Below are positions 36,074 to 44,647 of a DNA stretch of 64,000 bases, piece by piece; position 1 is the first letter of the stretch; the number at the start of each line of letters is the position of its first letter. Location of the stretch: assembly GCF_020829645.1 (NCBI RefSeq), contig NZ_JAIVFS010000026.1, forward strand, positions 37,286-101,285, given 5' to 3'. A program made the translations under genes and the position numbers. Below the pieces are notes generated by a model that saw nothing but the letters and a program-made list of their open reading frames with translations, had not been told where the DNA came from and searched no databases. This DNA is from Nostoc mirabile CHAB5784. Lineage in GTDB: Bacteria > Cyanobacteriota > Cyanobacteriia > Cyanobacteriales > Nostocaceae.

Positions 36074-37843
36074 TTACTTGATTTGCGGATGCGTGTCTTG
36101 TCCATCCCAACAAACTAAGGTAGGTGTAGCTATGCTTTTAGTCTGGTAAGCATTTTTGACACCAACCCAGTTACTGGCAATTGGCATTCGCCAACCAGTT
36201 CCAAAGGCGCGATCGGTGATTTTTAAACCGGGGGGTGCTTGTCGCCGTTTAAATTCAGCCCGCGCCACCATTTGAATTACTCTATCTACAATCACCGCAT
36301 CGTGACCGGCTGCAACAATTTGCGCTGCTGATTGATGATTGTGAATCAGGCGTTGCAAAATATCGTCCAAAATTTCGTAGGGCGGTAGAGAGTCTTGATC
36401 TACTTGGCCTGGTTTAAGTTCGGCGCTGGGTGGTTTAATCAAGACGTTTTGCGGGATGATTTCACGTAGGCGTAGCCCGTCGTAGACATCGCGATTTAAC
36501 CATTGGCAAAGTGAATACACACGGGTTTTAGGAACATCTGCAATCACCGCTAACCCGCCATTCATATCACCGTAGAGAGTACAGTAACCAACTGCCATTT
36601 CTGACTTGTTACCGGTAGATAAAAGCAGATAGCCAAATTTATTAGCGATCGCCATTAATAAATTACCGCGAATCCGGGATTGTATATTCTCCTCTGCCAG
36701 TCCAAACTCAGTACCTGCAAATAAATCACCTAAAGTTTGATCAAAGCCTTGCATTAACTCGCCAATTGGTAAAAGATTAGTCTTAATCCCCAAATTTTCG
36801 GCTAATGCCAAAGCATCGCTAATGGAATGCTCGGAACTGTAAGGGGAAGGCATGAGAACACCGAGGACATTTTCGTTACCAAGTGCCGCAGTTGCGATCG
36901 CAGCTACTATTGCAGAGTCAATCCCGCCACTTAAACCCAAAACTACTTTAGAAAAGCGACACTTACGAGTATAATCTCGCACTCCCAAAACCAAAGCTTG
37001 CCAAATTTCTTCATCTTCCGACTCATAGACAGGTGCTACAGAACTTAATTGAAAATCTCGTTGCGCTTCGTCAAATTCAACTACTACTAAATCGGTATCA
37101 AAGCCACGGGCACGACACATAACTTCACCTTGACGATTCAAGGCAAAACTACGCCCATCAAAAATTAGGTCATCATTTCCCCCAACCTGATTAGCATAAA
37201 TCATCGGTTGTTGAAAACGTACTGCACTATGCCTGAACATGGTTTCTCGAAACTGCTGCTTGCCGACCGTGTAGGGGGAAGCAGATAAATTTACAATCAA
37301 ATCTACACCCAGAATTGCTAAGTCAGCAATCGGATTTACTGTATAACTACGTTTGCCCCAAAATTCCTCATCATTCCATAAATCTTCGCAAATAGTTACG
37401 CCAATATGGATATTATCTAAGGTGAAATAATTGGCTTGCAAACCTGGTTCAAAATAGCGACGTTCATCAAATACATCGTAAGTAGGCAAAAGTCGCTTGT
37501 GAAAAACTTGCTTGACCTTGCCATCTTCTAACAAAGCCATGCTGTTAAATAAACTTTTACCACCACTAATATGTGCTTTGAGGTTTTGTTCAACAGTTCC
37601 TACCAACACAGCTAAATTCGGTGGTAAATCCTGGGCCAAGTTTTGTAAAGTGATGCCCATTGCTTCCACAAAACTAGGATTTAGTAATAAATCTCTTGGT
37701 GGATAGCCACACAAAGAAAGTTCTGGTGTTAGCAACAAACGCGCACCGCTAGATGCTGCTCGTTGTGCCGCCTCTAGGATTTTTTGGGCATTTAAAAGCA
37801 AATCACCAATTGTCGGATTAATTTGAGCGATCGCAATTTTCAT
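36074..37843 (-). CDS. nadE: glutamine-dependent NAD+ synthetase
   Basis: 589 aa from ATG 37843 (MKIAIAQINPTIGD). N-terminal nitrilase-type glutaminase domain with Glu (LLTPELSLCGYPP), Lys (FHKRLLPTYDVFDE) and Cys (GVTICEDLW); C-terminal ATP-pyrophosphatase domain with SGGIDSAIVAAI from about residue 310. It makes NAD+ from nicotinate adenine dinucleotide with glutamine as nitrogen source. An upstream in-frame Met (37855) comes from a CATTTGT tandem repeat and is rejected. Third member of the strand-matched run pncB-nadD-nrtR-nadE. Confidence 0.94.
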   Translation of the reverse strand: MKIAIAQINPTIGDLLLNAQKILEAAQRAASSGARLLLTPELSLCGYPPRDLLLNPSFVEAMGITLQNLAQDLPPNLAVLVGTVEQNLKAHISGGKSLFNSMALLEDGKVKQVFHKRLLPTYDVFDERRYFEPGLQANYFTLDNIHIGVTICEDLWNDEEFWGKRSYTVNPIADLAILGVDLIVNLSASPYTVGKQQFRETMFRHSAVRFQQPMIYANQVGGNDDLIFDGRSFALNRQGEVMCRARGFDTDLVVVEFDEAQRDFQLSSVAPVYESEDEEIWQALVLGVRDYTRKCRFSKVVLGLSGGIDSAIVAAIATAALGNENVLGVLMPSPYSSEHSISDALALAENLGIKTNLLPIGELMQGFDQTLGDLFAGTEFGLAEENIQSRIRGNLLMAIANKFGYLLLSTGNKSEMAVGYCTLYGDMNGGLAVIADVPKTRVYSLCQWLNRDVYDGLRLREIIPQNVLIKPPSAELKPGQVDQDSLPPYEILDDILQRLIHNHQSAAQIVAAGHDAVIVDRVIQMVARAEFKRRQAPPGLKITDRAFGTGWRMPIASNWVGVKNAYQTKSIATPTLVCWDGQDTHPQIK

Positions 37844-37948
37844 ATTATTTGTCATTTGTCATTTGTCATTTGTCATTTGTCATTGGGCATTGGTTATTAA
37901 TTCTTGTCCCTCATCTCCCTCATCTCCCTCATCCCACGTAGCGGTTCA

Positions 37949-38695
37949 TTAAATAAACACCAAGGGTTTATCTTTTAAGGGAGCAAAAGCTTCAGCATCA
38001 AACTTATACAAACTCGCTGGACGACCAGCACCTCGTGATACTTTAATTCCGGTATCGCATAAAAAACCTAACTTGAGTAGACGCGCTCTAAAATTAGAAT
38101 AATCGGAAAAATTGTCACCTAAAACTGTGGCGTATAACTGATATAAATCATTCAAGGTGAACATTTCTGGCAAGACTTCAAAAGCCACTGGGCTATACTC
38201 TAATTTATTTCGCAAGCGCCTGTGTCCATAAGCCAAAATTTCATTATGGTCAAAAGCTAATTGCGGCACTTGTTTGACTGGATACCAAGCTATGCCAGTC
38301 ATGCGATCGGCAATCAATTCGGCTTCTTCAAATCGCACTAGGGCAAAGTAACTAACTGATAGATAACGCACACCATAACTATCAGTTGCTTCCCGTGGAT
38401 CGCGATTCGGCCCGCCAAATGTATAGAGTTGTTCTAAATAGAGATTGTTGACCTTAATTTTCTCTGCCATAATGCGATAGGCGGCATCTTCTAAAGACTC
38501 TCCTGGACGTACTAAAGTACCGGGAAGACTCCAATGATTTAAAAATGGTTCTTGCTGTCGCATTACTAGTAGAACTAACAGCCGATTTTGTACAGTATCT
38601 ACAGAAAAAATTACATTATCAACACCAACCTTGAAATCGGCCAAAGGTTGTTGGTTTAACGGAGTTGGTATCTTTTTTTGTGAACGTCCTGGCAT
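37949..38695 (-). CDS. nrtR: NrtR-type NAD regulator (Nudix plus winged helix)
   Basis: 248 aa. Residues ~20-165 are a Nudix domain (VDNVIFSVDTVQNRLLVLLV) whose Nudix box is degenerate: GTLVRPGESLEDAAYRIMAE lacks the usual REUxEE acids, as in NrtR repressors that bind but do not need to hydrolyse ADP-ribose. Residues ~170-245 are the NrtR winged-helix DNA-binding domain (LKLGFLCDTGIKVSRGAGRP). NrtR represses NAD-synthesis genes when NAD metabolites are ample. It overlaps the end of nadD by 40 bp, so both are one transcript. The palindrome before pncB is its likely operator. Confidence 0.88.
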   Translation of the reverse strand: MPGRSQKKIPTPLNQQPLADFKVGVDNVIFSVDTVQNRLLVLLVMRQQEPFLNHWSLPGTLVRPGESLEDAAYRIMAEKIKVNNLYLEQLYTFGGPNRDPREATDSYGVRYLSVSYFALVRFEEAELIADRMTGIAWYPVKQVPQLAFDHNEILAYGHRRLRNKLEYSPVAFEVLPEMFTLNDLYQLYATVLGDNFSDYSNFRARLLKLGFLCDTGIKVSRGAGRPASLYKFDAEAFAPLKDKPLVFI

Positions 38696-39255
38696 TCGTA
38701 CAAATGCTCTCGATTAATATAGGCAACTACAGGGGCTGTGAGGGCTTGAGAATCTCCATGTTCGCGGTACGCTGTTGAGGAAACATCTAGACCGATCAGA
38801 CTAGCGATCGCAATCTTCCCTCCCAGCTTTTGCACTACCTCTGAACTAGATTCATCTATTGCATATCCCGGTCGCGGCACAATCAGTAGTTGCACTTCCT
38901 GTAACAAATCTTCAATGCGATACCAACGTGGTAGCTGAGTCAGTAAATCTGAACCAATAATCAACGTCAATTCAGCATCTTCACTCCAAATAAGCTTCGC
39001 TTTTTCTACTGTCTCCAGTGTTCTGAAGCTACTCAGTTCTTGTTCCAAAGCAATATTGTGCCGTGGCGAGTCTATATCCGCAATCAACAGTCGCAACATT
39101 GCCGCCCGATGTTCTAAGGGTGTTTGATGGGACTTAAATGGATTATCCGCTGCCCAAACCGCTACCCAATCATAACGCTCAGACAACCAACTCAGAATTT
39201 TTTGATGTCCAGCAGTTGGTGGATCGGCACTAGTACCAAACAAAGCAACTCTCAT
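38656..39255 (-). CDS. nadD: nicotinate-nucleotide adenylyltransferase
   Basis: 199 aa. Nucleotidyltransferase signatures: GTSADPPTAGHQKI near the N-terminus (TxGH) and DVSSTAYREH near the C-terminus (the SSTxxR motif). It adenylates nicotinate mononucleotide to deamido-NAD. It lies 57 bp after pncB, separated by an AATTCGTAAT repeat, and overlaps nrtR by 40 bp. Normal length. Confidence 0.92.
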   Translation of the reverse strand: MRVALFGTSADPPTAGHQKILSWLSERYDWVAVWAADNPFKSHQTPLEHRAAMLRLLIADIDSPRHNIALEQELSSFRTLETVEKAKLIWSEDAELTLIIGSDLLTQLPRWYRIEDLLQEVQLLIVPRPGYAIDESSSEVVQKLGGKIAIASLIGLDVSSTAYREHGDSQALTAPVVAYINREHLYECQDVHKKRYQLR

Positions 39256-39312
39256 AATAATTCGTAATTCGTAATTCGTAATTCGTAATTAAGACATACC
39301 GAAAGAGTAATT

Positions 39313-40728
39313 TTACCTCTGTGTTCTCTGTGCCTCTGCGGTTCGTTTCTTAGTTTCTTCAGTCAATACCCGTAACTCGTCAGAAATCTCCACCTGCACC
39401 GAAACAGGATGATCCAAACGCCGTGTCTGTTGTGGCAAACTGGCAACTGAGGCGGCGGTACGTTGACGAATTGTTGTCAATGACTCTAACGGCTGCAACG
39501 GTTGACCTTGCTGCACTACCAACTGCAACAAAGGTTCTTCGTCCAAAGGAGTTTCACCTAAGAGTCCCAACCTGTCTGCTTTTACCTTACCTCCCGTAAA
39601 CGAGCGAAAAATCTGCTTGCGCCCTGGATAAGTAACTTTACCACTTGACTGTTTCATCACTGGGATACCATCAATGTCTACAAGTTTATAAACTCCATTT
39701 ACAGGCGAACCTGTAACTAGTCGCGTTCCCAGTCCGTAACCATCAATCTGGGCCCCAGCAGCTTTTAATCTGGCAATTTCCCACTCGTCCAAGTCGCCAC
39801 TGACAAAAATTGGCACACCGGGAAGGAGCGATCGCACCTGTTTTGATAAGGTAACTAAATCTCCTGAGTCCAATCTCACTCCTGTTAATTGCATTTCCCC
39901 GGAATTTACTTTTTCGGCCAAGCGCCCGGCAGCAGCAATGGTATCGTAAGTATCAATCAGCAACGGCGCACCCGGAAAATATCGATGAAATGCACTAAAA
40001 GCTTGTTCTTCAGTGCCTTCTATTGCTGACAACGCCATCACCAGGGCGTGTGCCATAGTACCACTTGGCTTTTGTCCCAGTTGTAGCGCTGCTAACACAT
40101 TAGAAGTGGAATCTAACCCACCTGCCAACGCCGCCCGTGCTGCCCACAAAGACCCTTGGGGACTAAATGCTCGTCTTGTGCCAAATTCTAAAAGTGTTGC
40201 TTGCTCCCCCGCTACATCCCGCAACCTTGCTGCTTTTGTGGCAATCAAAGTCTGGTAATTAATTGTATTTAGGAGATAAGTTTCCACTAGTTGCGCTTGC
40301 CAAAGGGGTGCTTCCACTCGCAACAGTGGTTGATTGGCAAACACAGCCGTTCCTTCTGGTACTGCCCAAACATCACCTGTAAACTTTCCCTCAGCTAAAA
40401 GTGACCAAAAGCGATCGCCTGCTTGAGCAAAAATTCCCGTTGCCTGTAATGCCGCAATTTGCGCGGAACTAAAGCGGATTTTGGCTAAATATTCCAATGC
40501 CTGCGTCAGCCCCATTGCAATTAAATAACCAAAACCCTCTGGTAATCGCCTGACAGACAATTCAAAGCTTGCCCGTCGTTGTTCTATACCTTCGCCTGTG
40601 TAACAAGCTGCCATCGTCAACTGGTAAAGGTCGGTCAGCAAGCTGTAATCATCCGCAGAGAGGTTTAGTTCCTGGTTCTGCTGGCTCTGCTGTTTATATA
40701 CATAGTCCAAATCTGGCAAAGTTGTCAT
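39313..40728 (-). CDS. pncB: nicotinate phosphoribosyltransferase
   Basis: 471 aa. N-terminal DDYSLLTDLYQLTMAACYTG, the EFGTRRAFSPQGSLWAARAA core with Arg, and RLDSGDLVTLSKQVR with FVSGDLDEWEI typical of the type II NAPRTase family. It converts nicotinate and PRPP to nicotinate mononucleotide, the salvage entry to NAD. First gene of the NAD run; 29 bp upstream of its start lies the near-perfect palindrome 40757-40785. The last residues (KKRTAEAQRTQR) are translated from a dispersed repeat, so the original C-terminus may be shorter. Confidence 0.93.
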   Translation of the reverse strand: MTTLPDLDYVYKQQSQQNQELNLSADDYSLLTDLYQLTMAACYTGEGIEQRRASFELSVRRLPEGFGYLIAMGLTQALEYLAKIRFSSAQIAALQATGIFAQAGDRFWSLLAEGKFTGDVWAVPEGTAVFANQPLLRVEAPLWQAQLVETYLLNTINYQTLIATKAARLRDVAGEQATLLEFGTRRAFSPQGSLWAARAALAGGLDSTSNVLAALQLGQKPSGTMAHALVMALSAIEGTEEQAFSAFHRYFPGAPLLIDTYDTIAAAGRLAEKVNSGEMQLTGVRLDSGDLVTLSKQVRSLLPGVPIFVSGDLDEWEIARLKAAGAQIDGYGLGTRLVTGSPVNGVYKLVDIDGIPVMKQSSGKVTYPGRKQIFRSFTGGKVKADRLGLLGETPLDEEPLLQLVVQQGQPLQPLESLTTIRQRTAASVASLPQQTRRLDHPVSVQVEISDELRVLTEETKKRTAEAQRTQR

Positions 40729-40756
40729 GCAAGAGCTTCCTTACAAGATGCTTCTT

Positions 40757-40785
40757 TTATTTATGGTAATATTTACCATAAATAA
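40757..40785. promoter_or_regulatory. near-perfect 29-bp palindrome, candidate NrtR operator
   Basis: Two 13-base arms, TTATTTATGGTAA and TTACCATAAATAA, around a 3-base centre TAT. It lies 29 bp upstream of the pncB start, where a repressor would block transcription, and an NrtR gene is in the same run. A shorter relative is at 5454-5469. Binding is inferred from position and symmetry. Confidence 0.75.
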
Positions 40786-41181
40786 TGTCAACTCCCGGCA
40801 AGTATATTTTCTGAGATTGCCGTATAACAGTAGATTTATAGGCAAATTAATACTAACTTCATAGAATACTTAATGTTTTTTAATAGTAAAAGCTAGCAAT
40901 AATGTTAATCGGATCAGGTGTCTAAGGAAAGGAAACAAGATTCTGTCAGAGAAAGTTTGTTTGGCAGCCTCTTTCCCCGACTAGGGTTGAATAAATAACT
41001 ATGTTACAATTAGAATCAAAGAGATAAAGTTTGACTTTTTGACAAGCTAAAGTATTGCGAAGTTATCTGAATAAACATTGCATATATTCTCAATATATTG
41101 AGAACTAGAGCCAGCTTTGAATATTAGCATTACAGTATAGTCATCACCATTAAAGCGACTTGAAATAAGGAGTCCAATATT
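40786..41181. other. intergenic, upstream of the small gene
   Basis: AT-rich, no further gene. AAGGAG at about 41167-41172 serves the 50-aa frame that follows. Confidence 0.4.
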
Positions 41182-41334
41182 ATGGATATTTCCAAAATCA
41201 TTGCGAACATAACCCAGTATATTTCTGAAGCTGCAATGCGGATTTTTGGCCCTACGGATGATGCTTATCCTGCTGTTGGCGTACAACCTTTTACAGGTGA
41301 GCCTTACGATGAAGATACAGATGATAATTGGTAG
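41182..41334 (+). CDS. 50-aa acidic small protein
   Basis: ATG 41182 with AAGGAG nine bases upstream; TAG 41332-41334. The protein has an amphipathic start (MDISKIIANITQYISEAAM) and an acidic, Pro/Tyr-rich end: FGPTDDAYPAVGVQPFTGEP followed by YDEDTDDNW. The DDxYPAxGVQPFxG stretch resembles one I associate with other small cyanobacterial proteins, but I cannot name the family. Good ribosome site and composition make it a real gene. Independent of neighbours, by position. Confidence 0.65.
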   Translation: MDISKIIANITQYISEAAMRIFGPTDDAYPAVGVQPFTGEPYDEDTDDNW

Positions 41335-41583
41335 GTGCTGATACGGCATTGATAAATAGGAGTCAAAATTCAGAATTCAGACGAGGGCAATTACTGGGAG
41401 TTTAGGCAAACCATATAATAGAAAACTAGTAAATTGTAGATTTAGCTCCGTACTTAAACCCTTTTATTCAAAAGTAGTGGCGTATTGCAATACGCCACTA
41501 TTCCAATTCTTCTGCATTCTGGCTCCTGATGAATAGATATCTTGCAAAAATCATATAGCAATCAAAGTTGCAATTGATATAAA

Positions 41584-42204
41584 CTACTTGGCAACAGATC
41601 GCCCAGCCGTAAAGATTTGTTGTGCCGTTAGTTGCAAGTTGGGAAAGATTGAGGAAACAAGTTGATCGTTGTTTTGAAACAACTGTTTTCGATACTCATC
41701 CTCTATTAGTGTACAAATTGTCACCGTTGGCTATTTGGGTTTGCCAATATATTCTCTGCCACCAATGCCCAGATAATCAACAATCCAATATTCAGGAACT
41801 CCTAACAGGGCGTAATCTTCAGCCTTACGGGCGTAATCGTTCTGCCAGTTTGTGCTGACAACTTCAGCAATCAGTTTAATTGAGTTTCCTGATGTAATTA
41901 CAGGTTGTTGTTGCCATAATGGTTCATTAATCAATTGAGTTTGGTCTAACACGATCGCATCGGGACGAAAAGCTGTTTCTGTTCCTAATAGTTTAATTAA
42001 ACAGCGATGGGGGATAAAATAGCTTAGATCCTGACGATCAATTTTTACATTCAGTTTTCGCCCAATCAATGCAGATACTTGCTCGTGTGGCCCGGTTGGT
42101 TCCATTTCAATTAATTCACCATCAATTAGTTCATAGCGATCGCACTCACTGTAGTTGCTAATAAATTCATCAACGGTTATAATTTTTGGGGCTGATTGAA
42201 CCAT
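41584..42204 (-). pseudogene. Uma2-family nuclease gene with in-frame TAG
   Basis: Codons 1-157 encode a Uma2 protein (LIDGELIEMEPTGPHEQVSA, TAFRPDAIVLDQTQL, KLIAEVVSTNWQNDYARKAE, GVPEYWIVDYLGIGG), ending REYIGKPK then TAG. The same frame continues with PTVTICTLIEDEYRKQLFQN and LVSSIFPNLQLTAQQIF to a second stop at 41584-41586, which is the usual Uma2 C-terminus. So the stop replaces an internal codon, most simply CAG (Gln). Either inactivated or read through. The catalytic acids precede the stop. The 157-aa product may still fold. Confidence 0.75.
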
Positions 42205-42249
42205 TGTGATTATTCCTCATGATTTGGTACGAGCCAGTAAGGTAAGGCG

Positions 42250-42501
42250 TTATAGCGATGAATTATGCTCAATATAAGAGCGGAGGGCGGAGTTAATTAG
42301 AGATTGGTAGCCTTTTCCTTTGCTTTTAAACCAATCCAAAATATCTTGATCTAGTTGAATTAATGCGGCTTCTTGGCTAACGGGTTTTACCATTTTGGCT
42401 GTTTCCCAGAATTGCTGATCTAATTCAGGAATATCTGAAGTATCAATCGCTGTATCAGGGATATTTTGGAGTTCTTTAAGTCGATTGGGCGAGATACTCA
42501 T
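42250..42501 (-). CDS. brnA: BrnA-type antitoxin
   Basis: 83 aa. The C-terminal ribbon-helix-helix region (LDQDILDWFKSKGKGYQSLI, NSALRSYI) is the BrnA signature. It neutralises BrnT and usually autoregulates the operon. It overlaps brnT by 26 bp, toxin first, as in brnTA operons. Intact. Confidence 0.88.
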   Translation of the reverse strand: MSISPNRLKELQNIPDTAIDTSDIPELDQQFWETAKMVKPVSQEAALIQLDQDILDWFKSKGKGYQSLINSALRSYIEHNSSL

Positions 42502-42760
42502 AGTAGGTTCTCCTTTCTTTGGGGGTGGCTTTTCGGGCAGAGATTAATCGAATTTTGCCGTTTCTGTCTGTATGGGCGACGGTAATAACTACAACGCCTT
42601 GGATTGAGCCAATACTAATTTCTCGAATTTCTTCATAGTCGTACCGTTCATCAATTGAGGTGAAAACAACACCGTCAAATATTTCTGTAGCTTCTTCAAA
42701 ACTAATGCCATGTTTCTGGATATTTTGTTGGTTTTTATTTTTGTCCCATTCAAATTCCAT
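42476..42760 (-). CDS. brnT: BrnT-type ribonuclease toxin
   Basis: 94 aa. MEFEWDKNKNQQNIQKHGIS, VFTSIDERYDYEEIREISIG, then VITVAHTDRNGKIRLISARK, and RRTYYEYL: the BrnT fold with the conserved KHGISFEEA and RISARKA-type residues. BrnT is a RelE-like ribonuclease that inhibits translation. Start ATG 42760; it precedes brnA and both frames are complete, so this TA pair is probably functional. Confidence 0.9.
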   Translation of the reverse strand: MEFEWDKNKNQQNIQKHGISFEEATEIFDGVVFTSIDERYDYEEIREISIGSIQGVVVITVAHTDRNGKIRLISARKATPKERRTYYEYLAQST

Positions 42761-42796
42761 TCAACTATATATAATCCATATAGAGTCAAGTGTAAT

Positions 42797-42981
42797 GGGA
42801 GCATCCCAAATGTGTAAAAACATATTTTGTCATTGCGAGCGTAATGAAATGAAGCGAAGCAATCGCAAAGTCTAGATGCTGCGATTGCTTCATTCCGTAA
42901 CTCTTAGAGACGCTCCGCGAACGCTCCATTCGCAATGACTACCTGCTAACTTGGTAAATTTGCTTGCATTGGGATGCTCCC
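42797..42981. mobile_element. miniature inverted-repeat element, family C copy 1
   Basis: 185 bp with perfect 11-base ends GGGAGCATCCC and GGGATGCTCCC, flanked by the 8-bp duplication AGTGTAAT (42789-42796 and 42982-42989). It has no gene. The interior includes TGTCATTGCGAGCG and ATTCGCAATGAC inverted stretches. A second copy at 57523-57824 splits a gene. Confidence 0.92.
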
Positions 42982-42998
42982 AGTGTAATAAATTAAGA

Positions 42999-43032
42999 TA
43001 AAGGCGTGAGGAAAAAACTCACGCCTTTTTAT
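42999..43032. terminator. intrinsic terminator hairpin after treH
   Basis: AAAGGCGTGAG, a seven-base A-rich loop, CTCACGCCTTT, then TTATTT on the plus strand. The reverse complement follows the treH stop (43033) directly. The plus-strand T-run is better than the minus-strand one, so it may act in both directions. Confidence 0.75.
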
Positions 43033-44550
43033 TTAAACTTTTTTCCTACCGCCTGCTAAGAGTTCCAGAATGACTCCATTTGTCCAGCCGAAACCAACTT
43101 CGTTAGAACTATATCCAAAGGAGATTTCGTCGGAAACGTTGGCAGAACAACGCTCAACATCATATTTCTCAACTAGGGTGTTGTGACGCTCGAATTCTTT
43201 AATTACCATCGCTAGAAATTTGTTGGCAATACGATCGCCTTCTGTATGATAGCCATAACGGTGAAGTCCCCGGACAGCAATGAACGTCAATGGTGCCCAA
43301 CCGAAGGGAGCATCCCACTGGTTTCCGGTGACATGAGTACTGGTAAGAATTCCGCCTGGGGCTTCAAAAAAAGAGAGGTTTTCCACGACGCGCTGGGCTT
43401 GGGCTTGAGAAGAAATTCCCAGCCACAGGGGATAAAATGTGGTAGCAAATTCGTAGCGGCGGCGTTTTTCACTCTGGAAATGATAGTCGAAATAGAGTCC
43501 TCGTTCTTCATTCCAGAGAAATTGATCGATCCGATCGCGGCGGATATCTGCACGATCGCGCCATTGCTGTTCCAGTTCTTCGTTCCCCAAAATATTGTTA
43601 ATTTGTCCCAAGTCTTGTTCTACCTGATACAGCAAACTGTTGAGGCACACAGGAGCGTAGTGGAGGATATCAGCACTGAAGGGGCCAAATCGGTTGGTGA
43701 TATCAAAACCGGACTCGCGCATGGTGCGATCGCCCTTGTAAAATAGGTGGGTCAGTTTGTCATTTTCGCGATCGTAGTAAAGATTAACGTCGTAATCGTC
43801 AACCTCAAAGGTTTGGTAATATTCCTTGACGCGATCATAGTGGCTTTTTCCCTCCTCATCTCGCTCGGAAAACACAACTTCTGGCGCCGGGCCTTCCCCA
43901 AAGGCATAGAATCTAGATAACCCGGTTGCGGGATTCAAATGAGGCGGTACTACCCAGTAATAGTAAAATTGTTCTAGCAGTGGTACGGTTGATCTCAACC
44001 ACTCTTCATCTTGGGTGTGCTGGAATAGTGCCAAAACCATCATGCTGAGGACTGGAGGCTGCGATCGCGACAGCATATAAGTCCGGTTGGAATTGAGGAT
44101 AGTGCCGTAATGCTTCACCTGGTACAACAATTGATCAACTTGGCTTTGCGCTAGCTCCCATTCTTCATCGTGCAAAAGCCCCAGTAATATAAAGTAGCTG
44201 TCCCAGCCATACATTTCGTTAAATCGGCCACCTGGTACGACATAAGGCCCTGGTAGGTATAGTAAGCCATGCTGCTTAATCGCTTCAACTTCTGAGGGCA
44301 AAGTGCGAATTTCAATTCTTTGCATATCCTTGGGAGATAGCGATCGCTCCAATACAGTCTGAATATTGGGACAATCTTCTAAGGGGGAAATGTAGACAAG
44401 CCAAGGAGTGTCGGTTTTGTGGTCTAGTTTGGTATCCTTGGCAGATTGTAATAAGTGTTCGTGCGATCGCGTTAAGGTTTTCCAGGTTTTTTTGATATGC
44501 GATCGCACAGTGTCAATCTGCGTGGTGGTAAGTGTTGGTGAAGTGATCAT
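43033..44550 (-). CDS. treH: trehalase
   Basis: 505 aa. Both trehalase signatures are present: PGGRFNEMYGWDSYF near residue 105 and QWDAPFGWAP near residue 412. An (alpha/alpha)6-barrel enzyme that splits trehalose to two glucoses. No signal peptide, so cytoplasmic. In Anabaena/Nostoc treH lies in the same cluster as treY and treZ and restrains trehalose accumulated during desiccation. 97 bp after treY; a hairpin terminator ends the cluster. Confidence 0.93.
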   Translation of the reverse strand: MITSPTLTTTQIDTVRSHIKKTWKTLTRSHEHLLQSAKDTKLDHKTDTPWLVYISPLEDCPNIQTVLERSLSPKDMQRIEIRTLPSEVEAIKQHGLLYLPGPYVVPGGRFNEMYGWDSYFILLGLLHDEEWELAQSQVDQLLYQVKHYGTILNSNRTYMLSRSQPPVLSMMVLALFQHTQDEEWLRSTVPLLEQFYYYWVVPPHLNPATGLSRFYAFGEGPAPEVVFSERDEEGKSHYDRVKEYYQTFEVDDYDVNLYYDRENDKLTHLFYKGDRTMRESGFDITNRFGPFSADILHYAPVCLNSLLYQVEQDLGQINNILGNEELEQQWRDRADIRRDRIDQFLWNEERGLYFDYHFQSEKRRRYEFATTFYPLWLGISSQAQAQRVVENLSFFEAPGGILTSTHVTGNQWDAPFGWAPLTFIAVRGLHRYGYHTEGDRIANKFLAMVIKEFERHNTLVEKYDVERCSANVSDEISFGYSSNEVGFGWTNGVILELLAGGRKKV

Positions 44551-44647
44551 AATTCAGAATTTTTTTAACGCAAAGGGACGCAAAGGGAATCGCAGAGGTA
44601 CGCAGAGGTTTTAGGGGGTTTTCTCTGCGTGGGATAGATTTATGTTT

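Noticed and set aside
36460..36500. Repeat insertion in nadE like that in LysR
   Set aside because: The residues DGLRLREII fit the normal nadE sequence, so the resemblance is coincidental.
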